Origin: Pseudomaricurvus hydrocarbonicus
GTDB taxonomy: Bacteria > Pseudomonadota > Gammaproteobacteria > Pseudomonadales > Cellvibrionaceae
Length of the DNA stretch: 64,000 bases
NCBI RefSeq assembly: GCF_011602365.1
Contig: NZ_JAAONZ010000002.1
Span: 1-64,000 of the forward strand
Direction: 5' to 3'
Shown here piece by piece: positions 52,144-61,233 of this stretch; positions within the stretch are counted from its first letter, which is position 1, and each line of letters starts with the position of its first letter. Below the pieces are notes generated by a model. That model was not told the DNA's origin. It was given only the letters and a program-made list of their open reading frames with translations, and did no database searches. Position numbers and translations under genes: made by a program.

Positions 52144-52593
52144 ATGGACGTAAACCAAGTGGTTGAACCTCCATTCAACAAGCTGCTGGGCTTTCAGGTC
52201 ACTGAGTGGAAAAACGGCCACGTGAGAATTGACGTTGACGCAAAGCCAGAGCACAACAACACTCATGGCATTCCCCACGGCGGCTTCCTCTGCAGCCTGC
52301 TGGATGTGGCCTGCTCAATGCCGGGTATTTATTGCGCAAAACCCAACCGGGTTCGTCGTGCCTTGACCCTGTCAATGAACACAAACTTTGTCGGCCAGGC
52401 CAAAAGCTCAAAACTTCACGCCATTGGTCGTATTGTCAGCGCTGGCTATAAAATTTTTCACGGCAGCGCGGAAGTCTACGACGCTGAAGGTACGTTGTTA
52501 GCCACTGCCCACGCCGTCTTCAAATACCGTAAAGGCTCAGAGGATCCGGAAGGTATGAGCCTGGAAGACTGGAATCACCTGGTTTCAACCTAA
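52144..52593 (+). CDS. PaaI-type thioesterase in the accessory gene group
   Basis: A hotdog-fold thioesterase of 149 residues with HGIPHGGFLCSLLDVACS near residue 38 (HGG motif). AAGGAG is seven bases upstream of the ATG. It is close to the EamA gene and 68 bases before an iclR-type gene. In such groups these enzymes hydrolyse acyl-CoA intermediates of aromatic or amino-acid breakdown; the substrate is unknown here. Confidence 0.87.
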   Translation: MDVNQVVEPPFNKLLGFQVTEWKNGHVRIDVDAKPEHNNTHGIPHGGFLCSLLDVACSMPGIYCAKPNRVRRALTLSMNTNFVGQAKSSKLHAIGRIVSAGYKIFHGSAEVYDAEGTLLATAHAVFKYRKGSEDPEGMSLEDWNHLVST

Positions 52594-52661
52594 TGCACTC
52601 ACCACGACCCGTTAACGGCATACTACCAACCTCATCTTGTTAACCACAAAAGGAGACCGCT

Positions 52662-53462
52662 GTGCTGGACATACCAGGACTGCCCCGTAAAAAAGGGGAC
52701 GAAGCCGACCGTAAGTTCATCGAAGCCCTGGCTCGCGGGCTCGATGTGTTACGTGCTTTTCTTCCCGGAGACGGTTTTCTGGGCAACCAGGAGATATCTC
52801 AGCGAACCGGGCTGCCCAAGTCCAGTGTTTCCCGTATCACTTACACACTGACCCAGTTGGGCTACCTGACCTACTCTGAGCGCATGGAAAAATACCAGTT
52901 GGGCAGTGGCGTGCTGGCTCTCGGCTATGCTTTCGTCTCCAACCTGGCGATTCGCCAGGTTGCCAAACCCCTGATGCAGGAGCTGGCCAACAATACCGGC
53001 ACGTCTGTCGGCTTGGCGGATCGCGACCGACTCAAAATGATCTACGTCGAATACTGCTCGCCCACCAACGTGATGGCGTTTCGCCATGAAGTCGGTGACC
53101 GAGTGCCCCTGTCGACCGGGTCTGCCGGCAGGGCGTATTTAGCCGCCCTGCCCGACGAAGAACGTGAATTTTTCTTCAAACACATTGAACAGAAACAAGG
53201 CGCCAACTGGCCCAAAGTCAAACAGGGCATTCTGGAGAATATCGAAAACTACCGGCAACGAGGTTTTTGTTATTCCTACGGCGACTGGGACCCGGACGTC
53301 AATGGCGTCTCTGTGCCGCTGACACTGGGGAAAAACACCATTTTTTGCTTCAACGCCGGCGGCCCTGCGTACCGGCTGTCCAGAGACTTTCTGGAAAAAG
53401 AAGTCGCTCCGCAATTGAAAAACATGGTCCGAAACATCGAAGCCACGCTGGTTCGATATTAA
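52662..53462 (+). CDS. IclR-family transcriptional regulator
   Basis: A regulator of 266 residues. The winged helix-turn-helix (about 20-80, with NQEISQRTGLPKSSVSRI) is followed by the IclR effector domain (about 95-260). Its closest look is to the PcaR/PcaU/PobR branch that controls aromatic catabolism, but this is inference. GTG start with AAAGGAG eight bases upstream. It precedes the AraC-fusion gene by 15 bases. Confidence 0.9.
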   Translation: MLDIPGLPRKKGDEADRKFIEALARGLDVLRAFLPGDGFLGNQEISQRTGLPKSSVSRITYTLTQLGYLTYSERMEKYQLGSGVLALGYAFVSNLAIRQVAKPLMQELANNTGTSVGLADRDRLKMIYVEYCSPTNVMAFRHEVGDRVPLSTGSAGRAYLAALPDEEREFFFKHIEQKQGANWPKVKQGILENIENYRQRGFCYSYGDWDPDVNGVSVPLTLGKNTIFCFNAGGPAYRLSRDFLEKEVAPQLKNMVRNIEATLVRY

Positions 53463-53477
53463 GCTGAGTGAAGCAAC

Positions 53478-54272
53478 ATGAGCACGACTGCAGCAACTCG
53501 CCAGATCGTTCAGCAATACCACGAATGCTGGAAAGCCCATGACATTGAAGGCATCCTGGCACTCTACTCGCCCGATATCGAATACTATGATTACTTTGCG
53601 AATGTGCGGATTCCGCTCGAAGAGCTACGAGATTACATCGAGTTGAGTTTGCCACGCAGCAAAGCCAGCGCCATCCGCCACAATGATCGTATCCGGGCGG
53701 ACGGCGATACCGCCTTCCTGCAATACACCTATACCCGCGAACAAAGCGATGGGCGGGTGCTGACCTATCAAAATGCTGAAGCGATTACGGTCCGCAACCA
53801 CAAGATCATTCGCATCAACGAATACGCTTCGCTGATTCAGGAAGCGGCAGCAGAGCAGACCACAGGGACCTTACAACGCCTTGGACTCAATGACGAACGC
53901 TGCCAGATCCTGGCCGATGAAATGGCTGATTATTTCCAGCAACAAAAGCCTTTTTTGGACCCACAATTGACCTTGGCGGATGTTGCCGAAAATCTGGGTT
54001 ACACCCGCAATCAAATTTCCTTTGTGCTCAACCAGCACATAGGCCAAAGCTTCTACGACTACATCAATTCAGCCAGGGTTGTACACTTCCTGGAGCGGGA
54101 ACTGCAAGGCGTTAACCTCACCGAGGCCGCCTATTCCACCGGTTTCAGCTCCATGTCCACGTTCTATAAGTTTTTCAAACGTCACACCGGACAAACACCG
54201 GGCAAGTATTTTAAAGCCGCTAAGCCACACAAGCCTGGCGCTCATAAATTTCGGCCGGTCCCGCCAGCATAG
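53478..54272 (+). CDS. AraC-type regulator fused to an NTF2/SnoaL-like domain
   Basis: A protein of 264 residues with an unusual order: residues about 5-122 resemble the NTF2/SnoaL-like cone fold (opening with IVQQYHECWKAHDIEGILALYSPD, given by its ends, and the strand pattern DTAFLQYTYTRE, AEAITVRNHKIIRINEY), and residues about 160-255 are an AraC DNA-binding domain with two helix-turn-helices (LTLADVAENLGYTRNQIS; LTEAAYSTGFSSMSTFYKFF). The NTF2-like part would be the ligand pocket in place of the usual cupin or DJ-1 domain. It sits between an iclR gene and an FAD oxidoreductase gene, which it may regulate. Confidence 0.85.
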   Translation: MSTTAATRQIVQQYHECWKAHDIEGILALYSPDIEYYDYFANVRIPLEELRDYIELSLPRSKASAIRHNDRIRADGDTAFLQYTYTREQSDGRVLTYQNAEAITVRNHKIIRINEYASLIQEAAAEQTTGTLQRLGLNDERCQILADEMADYFQQQKPFLDPQLTLADVAENLGYTRNQISFVLNQHIGQSFYDYINSARVVHFLERELQGVNLTEAAYSTGFSSMSTFYKFFKRHTGQTPGKYFKAAKPHKPGAHKFRPVPPA

Positions 54273-54329
54273 CCAATGCTCAGGCAACGGCCTATGCTGT
54301 TGCTTCTACCTCCTGTTATACGGTGCACC

Positions 54330-55763
54330 ATGTCCCCAAGCCAACCGCTGCATTGCCCAGACATCAGCTTATGGATGTCTCAAATTGAGCCTGAAACAGT
54401 GACTCGTCTTTCACTGACTCAAAACCTTGAGGTCGATATCGCCATCATTGGCGCCGGCTACAGCGGTCTCTGGACGGCCTACTACCTCAAACAGCAGGCG
54501 CCGAACCTGAAGATCGCTATCCTCGAAGCCAATCAGGTGGGCTTCGGTGCATCCGGGCGCAATGGCGGCTGGCTGATGGGCAGCGTAGAAGGTGAACACC
54601 ACCTGCTGAGATCACTGTCCCCCTCAGACAAACCGCGGGCACACGCGTGTATTCACGGCATTGTGGATGAAGCCAAACGCGTCTTTGATAAAGAACAGAT
54701 TGACTGTGACTTTGCCCACGGCGGCTGGCTGAGTGTTGCCGCCCGCTATCCGGAACAACTGCCCATCGTACGGAATCAACTCCAACAGCTGCACGCCGAA
54801 GGTCACTCCGAACACGATTATTGCTGGCTTGATCACAGCGACATGCAGTCTCGGGTCAACATACACAACACCTACGGTGGCATCTTTTCGCCCCACGCGG
54901 CACGCATTCATCCGGCCAAATTAGTCAACGGACTGGCCAAGGCGGTGGAGCGTTTAGGTGTGAGTATTTATGAACACACCACGGTCACCAAGCTACTGCC
55001 ACCCAACGGTAAGAGTGGCCAACTCGTCACCCCCAAGGGGGTAGTACAGGCAGACATTATTCTTCCCTGTGTAGAAGGCTTCAGCTACGAGCTTGAACAC
55101 CTGCGGCGTTATATCCTCCCCATCCAGAGCCTAATCGTCGCCACAGAGCCGTTAAGTGACTCACAGTGGCAAGACATCGGCATGCGCAATCACGAGCTCG
55201 TCAACGACGCCTGCCGGCTGGTGACCTACGCCCAGCGCACGGCGGATAACCGTCTGGTGTTTGGTTCGCGAGGCACCTATCAATTTGGCGGCAAACCCAA
55301 AAGCACCTTCCAGGACAATCAGCAGGTGTTTGCGACCATCGCTACATTGATGAAAGAGTTTTTCCCGATGTTGGGCAACACCCCGGTCACCCACTGCTGG
55401 GGAGGCACGTTAGGCATGCCAAGGGTCAAGCAGCCTCACGCCCTGTTTGACACTCGAACGGGGATTGGCAGCATCGGCGGCTATGCCGGTGAAGGTGTCG
55501 GCGCCTCGAATCTCATGGCGCGCACCCTGGCGGATCTCATTTTAAACAAAGACACGGAGCTCACCCAAATGCCCTGGGCTCACCACAACACACTGGAAAA
55601 GACCCTGCGACGCTGGGAGCCGGAACCGTTTCGCTGGTTGGCGTACAAAAGCATACTGTCCACCTTCTCGCGGGAAGAATCTATTCTCAGCGACCCCGAC
55701 AGTGCCCCCTGGAAACGGAAAATGATTCATCGGGCCGCAGGGCTGGCCAGTCGGGTGCTTTAG
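54330..55763 (+). CDS. FAD-dependent amine/amino-acid oxidoreductase (DadA/PuuB-like)
   Basis: A flavoenzyme of 477 residues in the DAO superfamily. The dinucleotide site is VDIAIIGAGYSGLWTAYYL near residue 37, then FGASGRNGGWLMG near 72, characteristic of the PuuB/OrdL group of gamma-glutamylputrescine and glycine-betaine-type oxidases; the C-terminal FAD contact is GYAGEGVGASNL near 390. The substrate is unknown. The open frame begins at 54276; the ATG at 54330 gives a start typical of relatives (MSPSQ), and 54375 is a further option. Last of five co-directional genes; a CTAGTTT array follows its stop. Confidence 0.87.
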   Translation: MSPSQPLHCPDISLWMSQIEPETVTRLSLTQNLEVDIAIIGAGYSGLWTAYYLKQQAPNLKIAILEANQVGFGASGRNGGWLMGSVEGEHHLLRSLSPSDKPRAHACIHGIVDEAKRVFDKEQIDCDFAHGGWLSVAARYPEQLPIVRNQLQQLHAEGHSEHDYCWLDHSDMQSRVNIHNTYGGIFSPHAARIHPAKLVNGLAKAVERLGVSIYEHTTVTKLLPPNGKSGQLVTPKGVVQADIILPCVEGFSYELEHLRRYILPIQSLIVATEPLSDSQWQDIGMRNHELVNDACRLVTYAQRTADNRLVFGSRGTYQFGGKPKSTFQDNQQVFATIATLMKEFFPMLGNTPVTHCWGGTLGMPRVKQPHALFDTRTGIGSIGGYAGEGVGASNLMARTLADLILNKDTELTQMPWAHHNTLEKTLRRWEPEPFRWLAYKSILSTFSREESILSDPDSAPWKRKMIHRAAGLASRVL

Positions 55764-55775
55764 AGTTCCGAGTTA

Positions 55776-55838
55776 CTAGTTTCTAGTTTCTAGTTTCTAG
55801 TTTCTAGTTTCTAGTTTCTAGTTTCTAGTTTCTAGTTT
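55776..55838. repeat. Heptamer tandem array (CTAGTTT) x9
   Basis: Nine perfect copies of the same heptamer as at 1149-1190, in the same orientation, between the FAD-oxidoreductase stop and a shared terminator. Confidence 0.98.
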
Positions 55839-55899
55839 CGACAGACTTTAGACTTTTGAGCCGGTTTGTGCTGGTGATTAACGCTCATCCGCACCTCAC

Positions 55900-55937
55900 A
55901 AAAAAAGGGATTGCAGACACCTCTGCAATCCCTTTTG
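55900..55937. terminator. Bidirectional terminator (oxidoreductase / aroG)
   Basis: AAAAGGGATTGCAGA-CACC-TCTGCAATCCCTTTT, a 15-bp perfect stem between convergent genes, with T-rich flanks. Confidence 0.92.
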
Positions 55938-55967
55938 GTTCAATAATGATTCTGCAACGACAGCGAT

Positions 55968-57335
55968 CTAACGCAGTAATTCAGAGACGTTAAACGCCAT
56001 CTCCAGCACCTGATCGGCGTTTAAGCGAGGGTCGCATTGTGTCTCATAGCGCTTCGCCAGATCCCCCTCCGATACGCGATAGGAGCCGCCCACACACTCA
56101 GTGACCCGCTGCCCGGTCATCTCCAGGTGAATCCCCCCCGGATGGGCGCCTTCGGCTCGCAAAACCCCAAAAAACTGCTGGATTTCCAACAAAATCCGAT
56201 CGAAGGAGCGGGTTTTGAATCCATTGCCCGCTTTCACGGTGTTGCCATGCATAGGGTCACTCGACCAAACCACCTGGCAACCTTCTTCCGTCACCGCACG
56301 GGCCAGTGCCGGCAATTTTTCGCCCAGGGTATCAGCCCCCATGCGGGTGATCAGTGTTAAACGACCCGCCTCGTTGTTGGGATTCAATGCCTCAATCAAC
56401 GACAGCAATTCACTGGGGGTAATAGAGGGTCCGATTTTCACCCCAATGGGGTTGTGAATGCCTCGCATGTACTCGACATGTGCAGCATCCAACTGACGCG
56501 TGCGCTCGCCGATCCACAACATGTGCGCCGCGCAGTTATACCACTGGCCGCTGAGGCTGTCACGACGGGTTAAAGCCTCTTCATAGTTTAGCAACAGGGC
56601 TTCATGAGACGTATAGAGGTCCGTTTCCCGCAGCACGGGGGTGTTGTCACTGTTTATCCCCAACACCTCCATGAACGACAGGGCATCGCGAATTTCGTGA
56701 GCCAGTGCCTGATACTGCTCACAGCTCTCGTGTCCCGACACAAACCCCAGATTCCAGCCGTTGACCTGATGCAGATCCGCCAAACCACCGTGTGCAAAGG
56801 CTCGCAACAGGTTCAGTGTGGCGGTGGATTGATGATAAGCCCGCAACATTCTTTGCGGGTCCACTTCCCGGGCGTCGGGCGTGAACTCAGAGCCATTCAC
56901 GATGTCCCCGCGAAAGCTCGGCAATTCTAGGCCGTCACGGACCTCGACGTCCGACGAGCGCGGCTTGGCAAACTGTCCGGCGATGCGCCCCACTTTGACT
57001 ACCGGCTTACGCCCGGCATAGGTCAGCACAATCGCCATTTGCAAAATCACTTTGAAGGTATCGCGAATGCTGTCCGCTGAAAAATCCACAAAGCTTTCGG
57101 CGCAATCGCCGCCCTGCAACAAAAAGGCATTTCCCTGAGCCACCTGAGCCAGTTGACGACGCAACTGACGGGTCTCTTCTGCAAACACCAGCGGTGGCAA
57201 GGTTGCCAGCTGGGATTCGACATCGGCCAAGGCCATGGGGTCCTCGTAACGAGGCTGCTGATGAGCCGTTTTGGTTCTCCAACTGCTGGGTGCCCACTGT
57301 GCGGACGTCGCTGAACTTGCTTGTGCCTTTTCCAT
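55968..57335 (-). CDS. Class II (plant-type) DAHP synthase
   Basis: First enzyme of the shikimate pathway (PEP plus erythrose 4-phosphate). It has 455 residues and is of the class II type: [11 protein letters not shown] near residue 73 with the metal-site cysteine, [15 protein letters not shown] near 112, and MHGNT near 370 are family landmarks; [18 protein letters not shown] lies near 268. AAGG lies 7 bases before the ATG. Together with aroC it makes two shikimate genes in the window. It stands alone, with a minisatellite upstream. Confidence 0.95.
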   Translation of the reverse strand: MEKAQASSATSAQWAPSSWRTKTAHQQPRYEDPMALADVESQLATLPPLVFAEETRQLRRQLAQVAQGNAFLLQGGDCAESFVDFSADSIRDTFKVILQMAIVLTYAGRKPVVKVGRIAGQFAKPRSSDVEVRDGLELPSFRGDIVNGSEFTPDAREVDPQRMLRAYHQSTATLNLLRAFAHGGLADLHQVNGWNLGFVSGHESCEQYQALAHEIRDALSFMEVLGINSDNTPVLRETDLYTSHEALLLNYEEALTRRDSLSGQWYNCAAHMLWIGERTRQLDAAHVEYMRGIHNPIGVKIGPSITPSELLSLIEALNPNNEAGRLTLITRMGADTLGEKLPALARAVTEEGCQVVWSSDPMHGNTVKAGNGFKTRSFDRILLEIQQFFGVLRAEGAHPGGIHLEMTGQRVTECVGGSYRVSEGDLAKRYETQCDPRLNADQVLEMAFNVSELLR

Positions 57336-57798
57336 TTTTACACCTTCACTACTGCTGTTTTTGCCATACCGTTTTTTACCCGGCTCGTCTTACCTAGCCC
57401 CATATGACCTGTGATGTCGGTTTGGCACCTGCCAGCCAATTGCCCAGGCCTTTGCGACGATCAAAAAACCGTTCTTGTGATCACAACCCTGGTGCCGTAC
57501 AACAATCTTGTAAATCCCACCGCAAGCACCTGAATGAGTGCATTATAACTCAGCGCTCAGGTCCACCCCAGCATGGAATACCTATCCATTTGATAGTTTC
57601 GCCTGAGATCCGGTTTAATGGTTTTATCCGCCGCGAGGACAGCCCTGAGCGACCTCAACTAACAGCCCTGAGCGGTTTTAAATAACAGCCCTGAGCGGTT
57701 TTAAATAACAGCCTTGAGCGGTTTTAAATAACGCCCTGAGCGACCCCCAGCGAACAAACTAACAGCCCTGAGCGTTTACCGGACATCCTTCGACCAGG
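57336..57798. other. Gap upstream of the DAHP synthase gene
   Basis: 463 bases with no credible gene. The left two thirds should hold the promoter of the DAHP synthase gene; I saw no clear boxes. The right third is a 23-bp minisatellite that ends 21 bases before the stop of the serine hydrolase gene. Confidence 0.6.
57637..57777. repeat. 23-bp minisatellite (ACAGCCCTGAGCGG core)
   Basis: Three near-identical 23-bp units (57660-57728), of the form TAACAGCCCTGAGCGG plus TTTTAAA, are flanked by three partial copies that keep GCCCTGAGCG. It lies between the 3' end of one gene and the 5' region of another. Confidence 0.93.
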
Positions 57799-59178
57799 CT
57801 ATTGAGCTGCCATTTTTGACTCCGGCAGCCACGACAGTATTTCGGCCATATTTTGACTTGTGGGATATTCCCCCGTAGTCCATCCCAACCTCACAATCAC
57901 AGCGTTGGCCTCTGGCACCACCATCACCACTTGCTTACGGTTTCCCAACGCAGCAAAGCTGTCAGCAGGCAAGTCGGCCCAGCGAGGCGTATCGTCGCCC
58001 CGATTCAACCAGAACTGGTAGCCGTAGCTTTTCTTGTTCCCGGTCGCGTTCGGTTCTACCGCTCTGGCAACCCACTCCCGGGTCACCAGCCGATGACCGT
58101 TCAGCTCACCCTGATTGAGCATCAGCTGACCAATACGCGCCCAGTCCCGGGCGCTGGCATACAGGTAAGAACTGCCCACCAGAATGCCGCTGGGGTCAGG
58201 CTCAAACACAAAGTCGTGCAGCCCCAGAGGCGACATGAGACGGTGCTGTAACCAGTCCAGGTTGCTTTGCAGTGTGCCCCCACTGAGATTGAAGATGAGA
58301 CGAGACAACAGGTTGGTGGTACCCGAGGAGTACTCAAACACACTGCCCGGTGGATGCACCAGATCTGCAGCCAGAGGCAGATCAGACCCCCGGTGCGCGA
58401 CAAACAACATGTCGGTGGCGCCCGCCCCCGGTTCATAGACCTCGGGGAAATCCAGTCCGCTGGACATGTGCAACAGATCCTGAAGCTCGATATGTCGCCG
58501 TTCATCGGCACTCCAGTCTTCAAACACCGGGACTTGATCAGGATTCAGTTTTCCAGTCATTTCCAAATGACCAATCATTAATGCCGTCACACTTTTGGCC
58601 ATGGACCAACCCAGTAACGGGGTCTGTTGGCCAACCCCCGGGGCATAACTTTCAGCGATCAATTGGCCGTTTTGCACGACCAACAGCGCACGGGTCTGCA
58701 GGCCTTGTTCATTATCCGCCTGCAGCAATGCCCCCAGGCGTGCCTGCAGCTGCGGATTAATGTTGCTGGCACCATCCCCTGCGGGCCAGTCTTCCGCCCG
58801 GCGTGACGTGGTCTTCAACACCGCTTGATCCAGCATTGCGGTCTTGCCGATATTCAGGCTACACCCCAAGCCCGGCCGATACTGCGCCTCTGCGGTCTCC
58901 AGACCTAAAAAGTCCGCACGAACGCTCTTGTGAGCGTCATCGAAACTGAGATCCAACAAGGCCAACACGCCGGAATACGACTGCAGATCGGTAAACGCCT
59001 GCTCTTCGGATAACCTGGACACATAGCGCCCCGAGCAGGCTAACTTTGCACCCATGCCCGTCAACATGGCCGGGGCATTGCTCAAATACGTCGGTGTTAT
59101 CCCCTGCCCCGCCCCCACTGCCAGCAAGACCATCAGCCCCGTTGCAATACCTACCACAGATTTTTTAACCATACTCAC
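57799..59178 (-). CDS. Exported serine hydrolase of the beta-lactamase superfamily
   Basis: A protein of about 459 residues with an N-terminal hydrophobic segment (about 5-25) that acts as signal peptide or anchor. After about 130 residues begins the class C beta-lactamase/DD-peptidase-like domain: the nucleophile motif SMAK (in LLGWSMAKSVTAL), then a tyrosine motif (FEYSSGTTN). Members are esterases, peptidases or lactonases. True beta-lactamase activity is not implied. GTG at 59178 with AAGGG seven bases upstream is chosen; ATG 59172 is two codons later. Confidence 0.85.
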   Translation of the reverse strand: MSMVKKSVVGIATGLMVLLAVGAGQGITPTYLSNAPAMLTGMGAKLACSGRYVSRLSEEQAFTDLQSYSGVLALLDLSFDDAHKSVRADFLGLETAEAQYRPGLGCSLNIGKTAMLDQAVLKTTSRRAEDWPAGDGASNINPQLQARLGALLQADNEQGLQTRALLVVQNGQLIAESYAPGVGQQTPLLGWSMAKSVTALMIGHLEMTGKLNPDQVPVFEDWSADERRHIELQDLLHMSSGLDFPEVYEPGAGATDMLFVAHRGSDLPLAADLVHPPGSVFEYSSGTTNLLSRLIFNLSGGTLQSNLDWLQHRLMSPLGLHDFVFEPDPSGILVGSSYLYASARDWARIGQLMLNQGELNGHRLVTREWVARAVEPNATGNKKSYGYQFWLNRGDDTPRWADLPADSFAALGNRKQVVMVVPEANAVIVRLGWTTGEYPTSQNMAEILSWLPESKMAAQ

Positions 59179-59355
59179 ACAAATACCCTTAGTTATTATT
59201 TCATTACCACTCTGCACTTAGCCCCCATGATACCATCGGAAAGGTACGCGATTGCCAACTCCGCCCGGAAAACCTTCTCTGGAAGACCGGGGTGTTGCCG
59301 ATACCTTGGCCGCGTGTAGAATTAAAGCATCCTCACATTACAGAGAGCTGTTTCG

Positions 59356-60000
59356 ATGTCCGACTTTACGTCCTCGAAGACCCCCACTGCTTTTCCCCGT
59401 CTGGCGTTTGTCCGTCACGCGGAAACCTTTGCCAATGTCAGACGGGTGTGGCACGGCCAGACCGATACCGCCCTGACACCGCGGGGGCAAGAGCAGGCAG
59501 CCTATCTGGGAAAGTCTTTTCACCAGTTCATGCAACCGGACATCATCATCGCCAGCCCGCTGCAGCGAACCCGTCACACCGCCCAGGCTATCGCGGACCA
59601 GCACCAGCTGCCGGTGCAACTGGATCCCAGATTGATGGAATTTCACCTGGGTGACTGGGAAGATACCTCGTTTGATGACCTGCAGGAAAAAATGGGGGTT
59701 GCCGCTCGGCTTAAGGATGAGCCCGACTTCACCCCTCCCAACGGCGATTCACAAAACTCCGTCCGTCAGCGCATGGTTGAGGCGATCGAAGACATACTGC
59801 AACAATATGCCGGAGCCAATGTGGTGGTGGTCTCACACGGAGTCGCCATTGCCATCGCCCTGGCCCACTACCTTCACAGCGACACCACCCAATGGCTCAA
59901 TTACAGCATGAACAATACGGGGATTTCCGAGCTCTGCCTGCGCAGCAAAAGTTTACCGGTGTTTAACCACACCGAGCACTTGCAGTGCCTGGAGGATTAA
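59356..60000 (+). CDS. Histidine phosphatase (phosphoglycerate-mutase superfamily)
   Basis: A protein of 214 residues with the phosphohistidine motif in FVRHAETFANV near residue 18 (RHA instead of RHG, which is common), ASPLQRTRHTAQAI near 65, and the second histidine in VVVSHGVAIAIALAHYL near 155. This is a GpmB/CobC/PhoE-like phosphatase; the substrate is unknown. It stands alone, divergent from the serine hydrolase. Confidence 0.88.
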   Translation: MSDFTSSKTPTAFPRLAFVRHAETFANVRRVWHGQTDTALTPRGQEQAAYLGKSFHQFMQPDIIIASPLQRTRHTAQAIADQHQLPVQLDPRLMEFHLGDWEDTSFDDLQEKMGVAARLKDEPDFTPPNGDSQNSVRQRMVEAIEDILQQYAGANVVVVSHGVAIAIALAHYLHSDTTQWLNYSMNNTGISELCLRSKSLPVFNHTEHLQCLED

Positions 60001-60085
60001 CTAAAGATACGGCTGAAAATCAGGGACTGGCCTTAAGCGTGCGTTACTGAGGCCCGGGACTGAAAGTTGCGCGGGGAAAGGGGGT

Positions 60086-60358
60086 TCATGTACGACCAAA
60101 TTCCGGATGCGTTTCCGCTTCCATTAAGGTGAGAATCTGCTCTGCCTCGTCCTGGGAATGACCGCAAAAGGCCTCTTCAGGCTGAAAACTGTGACAAAAT
60201 GCCGGATAGTTTTCCTGCCCCCAAATACCACAGGAAAAATCTTCCGGGTCCATATTCACGCACATTTCACCGGCTTTCTTGCCCTGCGGCATGCCCGGAA
60301 TGGCTTGAATAATGGAAGGCGCGATACAGCACATACCGCAGTTTGAGCGACACTTCAT
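60086..60358 (-). CDS. YkgJ-family cysteine-cluster protein
   Basis: A small protein of 90 residues with the CxxCC pattern near the start (CRSNCGMCC), then single cysteines in GEMCVNM, FSCGIW, AFCHSF and AFCGHS. The family is thought to bind zinc or an iron-sulfur cluster; no function is established. The ATG at 60358 (MKCRSN) is preferred to the open frame from 60415. It lies 152 bases beyond the napC stop on the same strand, so it may share the nap transcript. Confidence 0.88.
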   Translation of the reverse strand: MKCRSNCGMCCIAPSIIQAIPGMPQGKKAGEMCVNMDPEDFSCGIWGQENYPAFCHSFQPEEAFCGHSQDEAEQILTLMEAETHPEFGRT

Positions 60359-60510
60359 GGGGCTCTCGATGATTAATGGATTCTCAGTGATAACAGGAGT
60401 GTTCAGCGATAACACGGACTCTCAGTAATCAACGGGGCCAGAACCCAGAGCCTGTGCGCACCCTATCACCTTTAGCAACGAGAACCCAGCTCTATGGTTT
60501 GGGCGCAGTT

Positions 60511-61230
60511 CTAAGGCTTGAGCGCCACTTGAAATTTTTCAGCCAGAAACAACTGCCACGGTTCCAGCGGCAAATCGGTATTCACCGCTTGCCCTGCAGA
60601 ATGCCAGCCAGGCTCTGGATCTACCTCACGCCCAGGATAGGCAGAACCGATTGGCACACCTTCCATGTCCGGCAGGTCATGAGCAATCCCCTTGTGACAA
60701 TCGATACAGGTCTTATCTCCGCCAGCCAGTTCCGTGGAGTGCATGGCTTTTGCCCGAGGAGACTGAGCCGTAAAATCCATAAATTCAAAGTCATGACAGT
60801 TTCGGCACTCCAGAGAATCGTTGGCTTTTAAACGGCGCCATTCACGCTCGGCAAGATGTCGACGTTTTTCAAGAAATTTATCCCGGGTATTGATGGTTCC
60901 AAAGACCTTGCCCCAGACTTCTTTGGAGGCCTGCATTTTGCGGGCAATTTTATCGGTCCACTTATGCGGCACGTGGCAATCCGAACAGATGGCCCGCACG
61001 CCCGAGCGGTTCGTGTAATGAATGGTGGAAGTAATCTCTCGATAGGGGTTGTCTTTCATTTCATGACAACCGATACAAAACGCTTCAGTATTGGTAAATT
61101 CCATTGCCGTGTTAAAACCGCCCCAAAAAATAATTCCGGCCAGAAAGCCCCCCAGGCTGAGTGTGCCAAGGCCAATATAGGCCGATGGCCGATTAAAAAC
61201 CCGCCAGTACTCTTTGAGAAATTTCAGCAT
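60511..61230 (-). CDS. napC: NapC/NirT-family tetraheme cytochrome c
   Basis: Membrane-anchored quinol dehydrogenase that passes electrons from quinol to NapB and NapA. It has 239 residues, one N-terminal membrane helix (about 16-38), and four heme motifs: CIGCH, CSDCH, CRNCH and CIDCH. The ATG follows napB by 3 bases, with GGAG inside the napB stop region, so translation is coupled. Confidence 0.96.
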   Translation of the reverse strand: MLKFLKEYWRVFNRPSAYIGLGTLSLGGFLAGIIFWGGFNTAMEFTNTEAFCIGCHEMKDNPYREITSTIHYTNRSGVRAICSDCHVPHKWTDKIARKMQASKEVWGKVFGTINTRDKFLEKRRHLAEREWRRLKANDSLECRNCHDFEFMDFTAQSPRAKAMHSTELAGGDKTCIDCHKGIAHDLPDMEGVPIGSAYPGREVDPEPGWHSAGQAVNTDLPLEPWQLFLAEKFQVALKP

Positions 61231-61233
61231 GGT

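Noticed and set aside
57637-57777. Possible CRISPR-like array
   Set aside because: Units follow head to tail without unique spacers, there is no dyad typical of CRISPR repeats, and no cas genes are near. It is a minisatellite.
57799-59178. Annotation of the serine hydrolase as a beta-lactamase resistance gene
   Set aside because: The SxxK motif alone marks a broad superfamily of esterases and peptidases. Nothing specific for antibiotic hydrolysis is visible.
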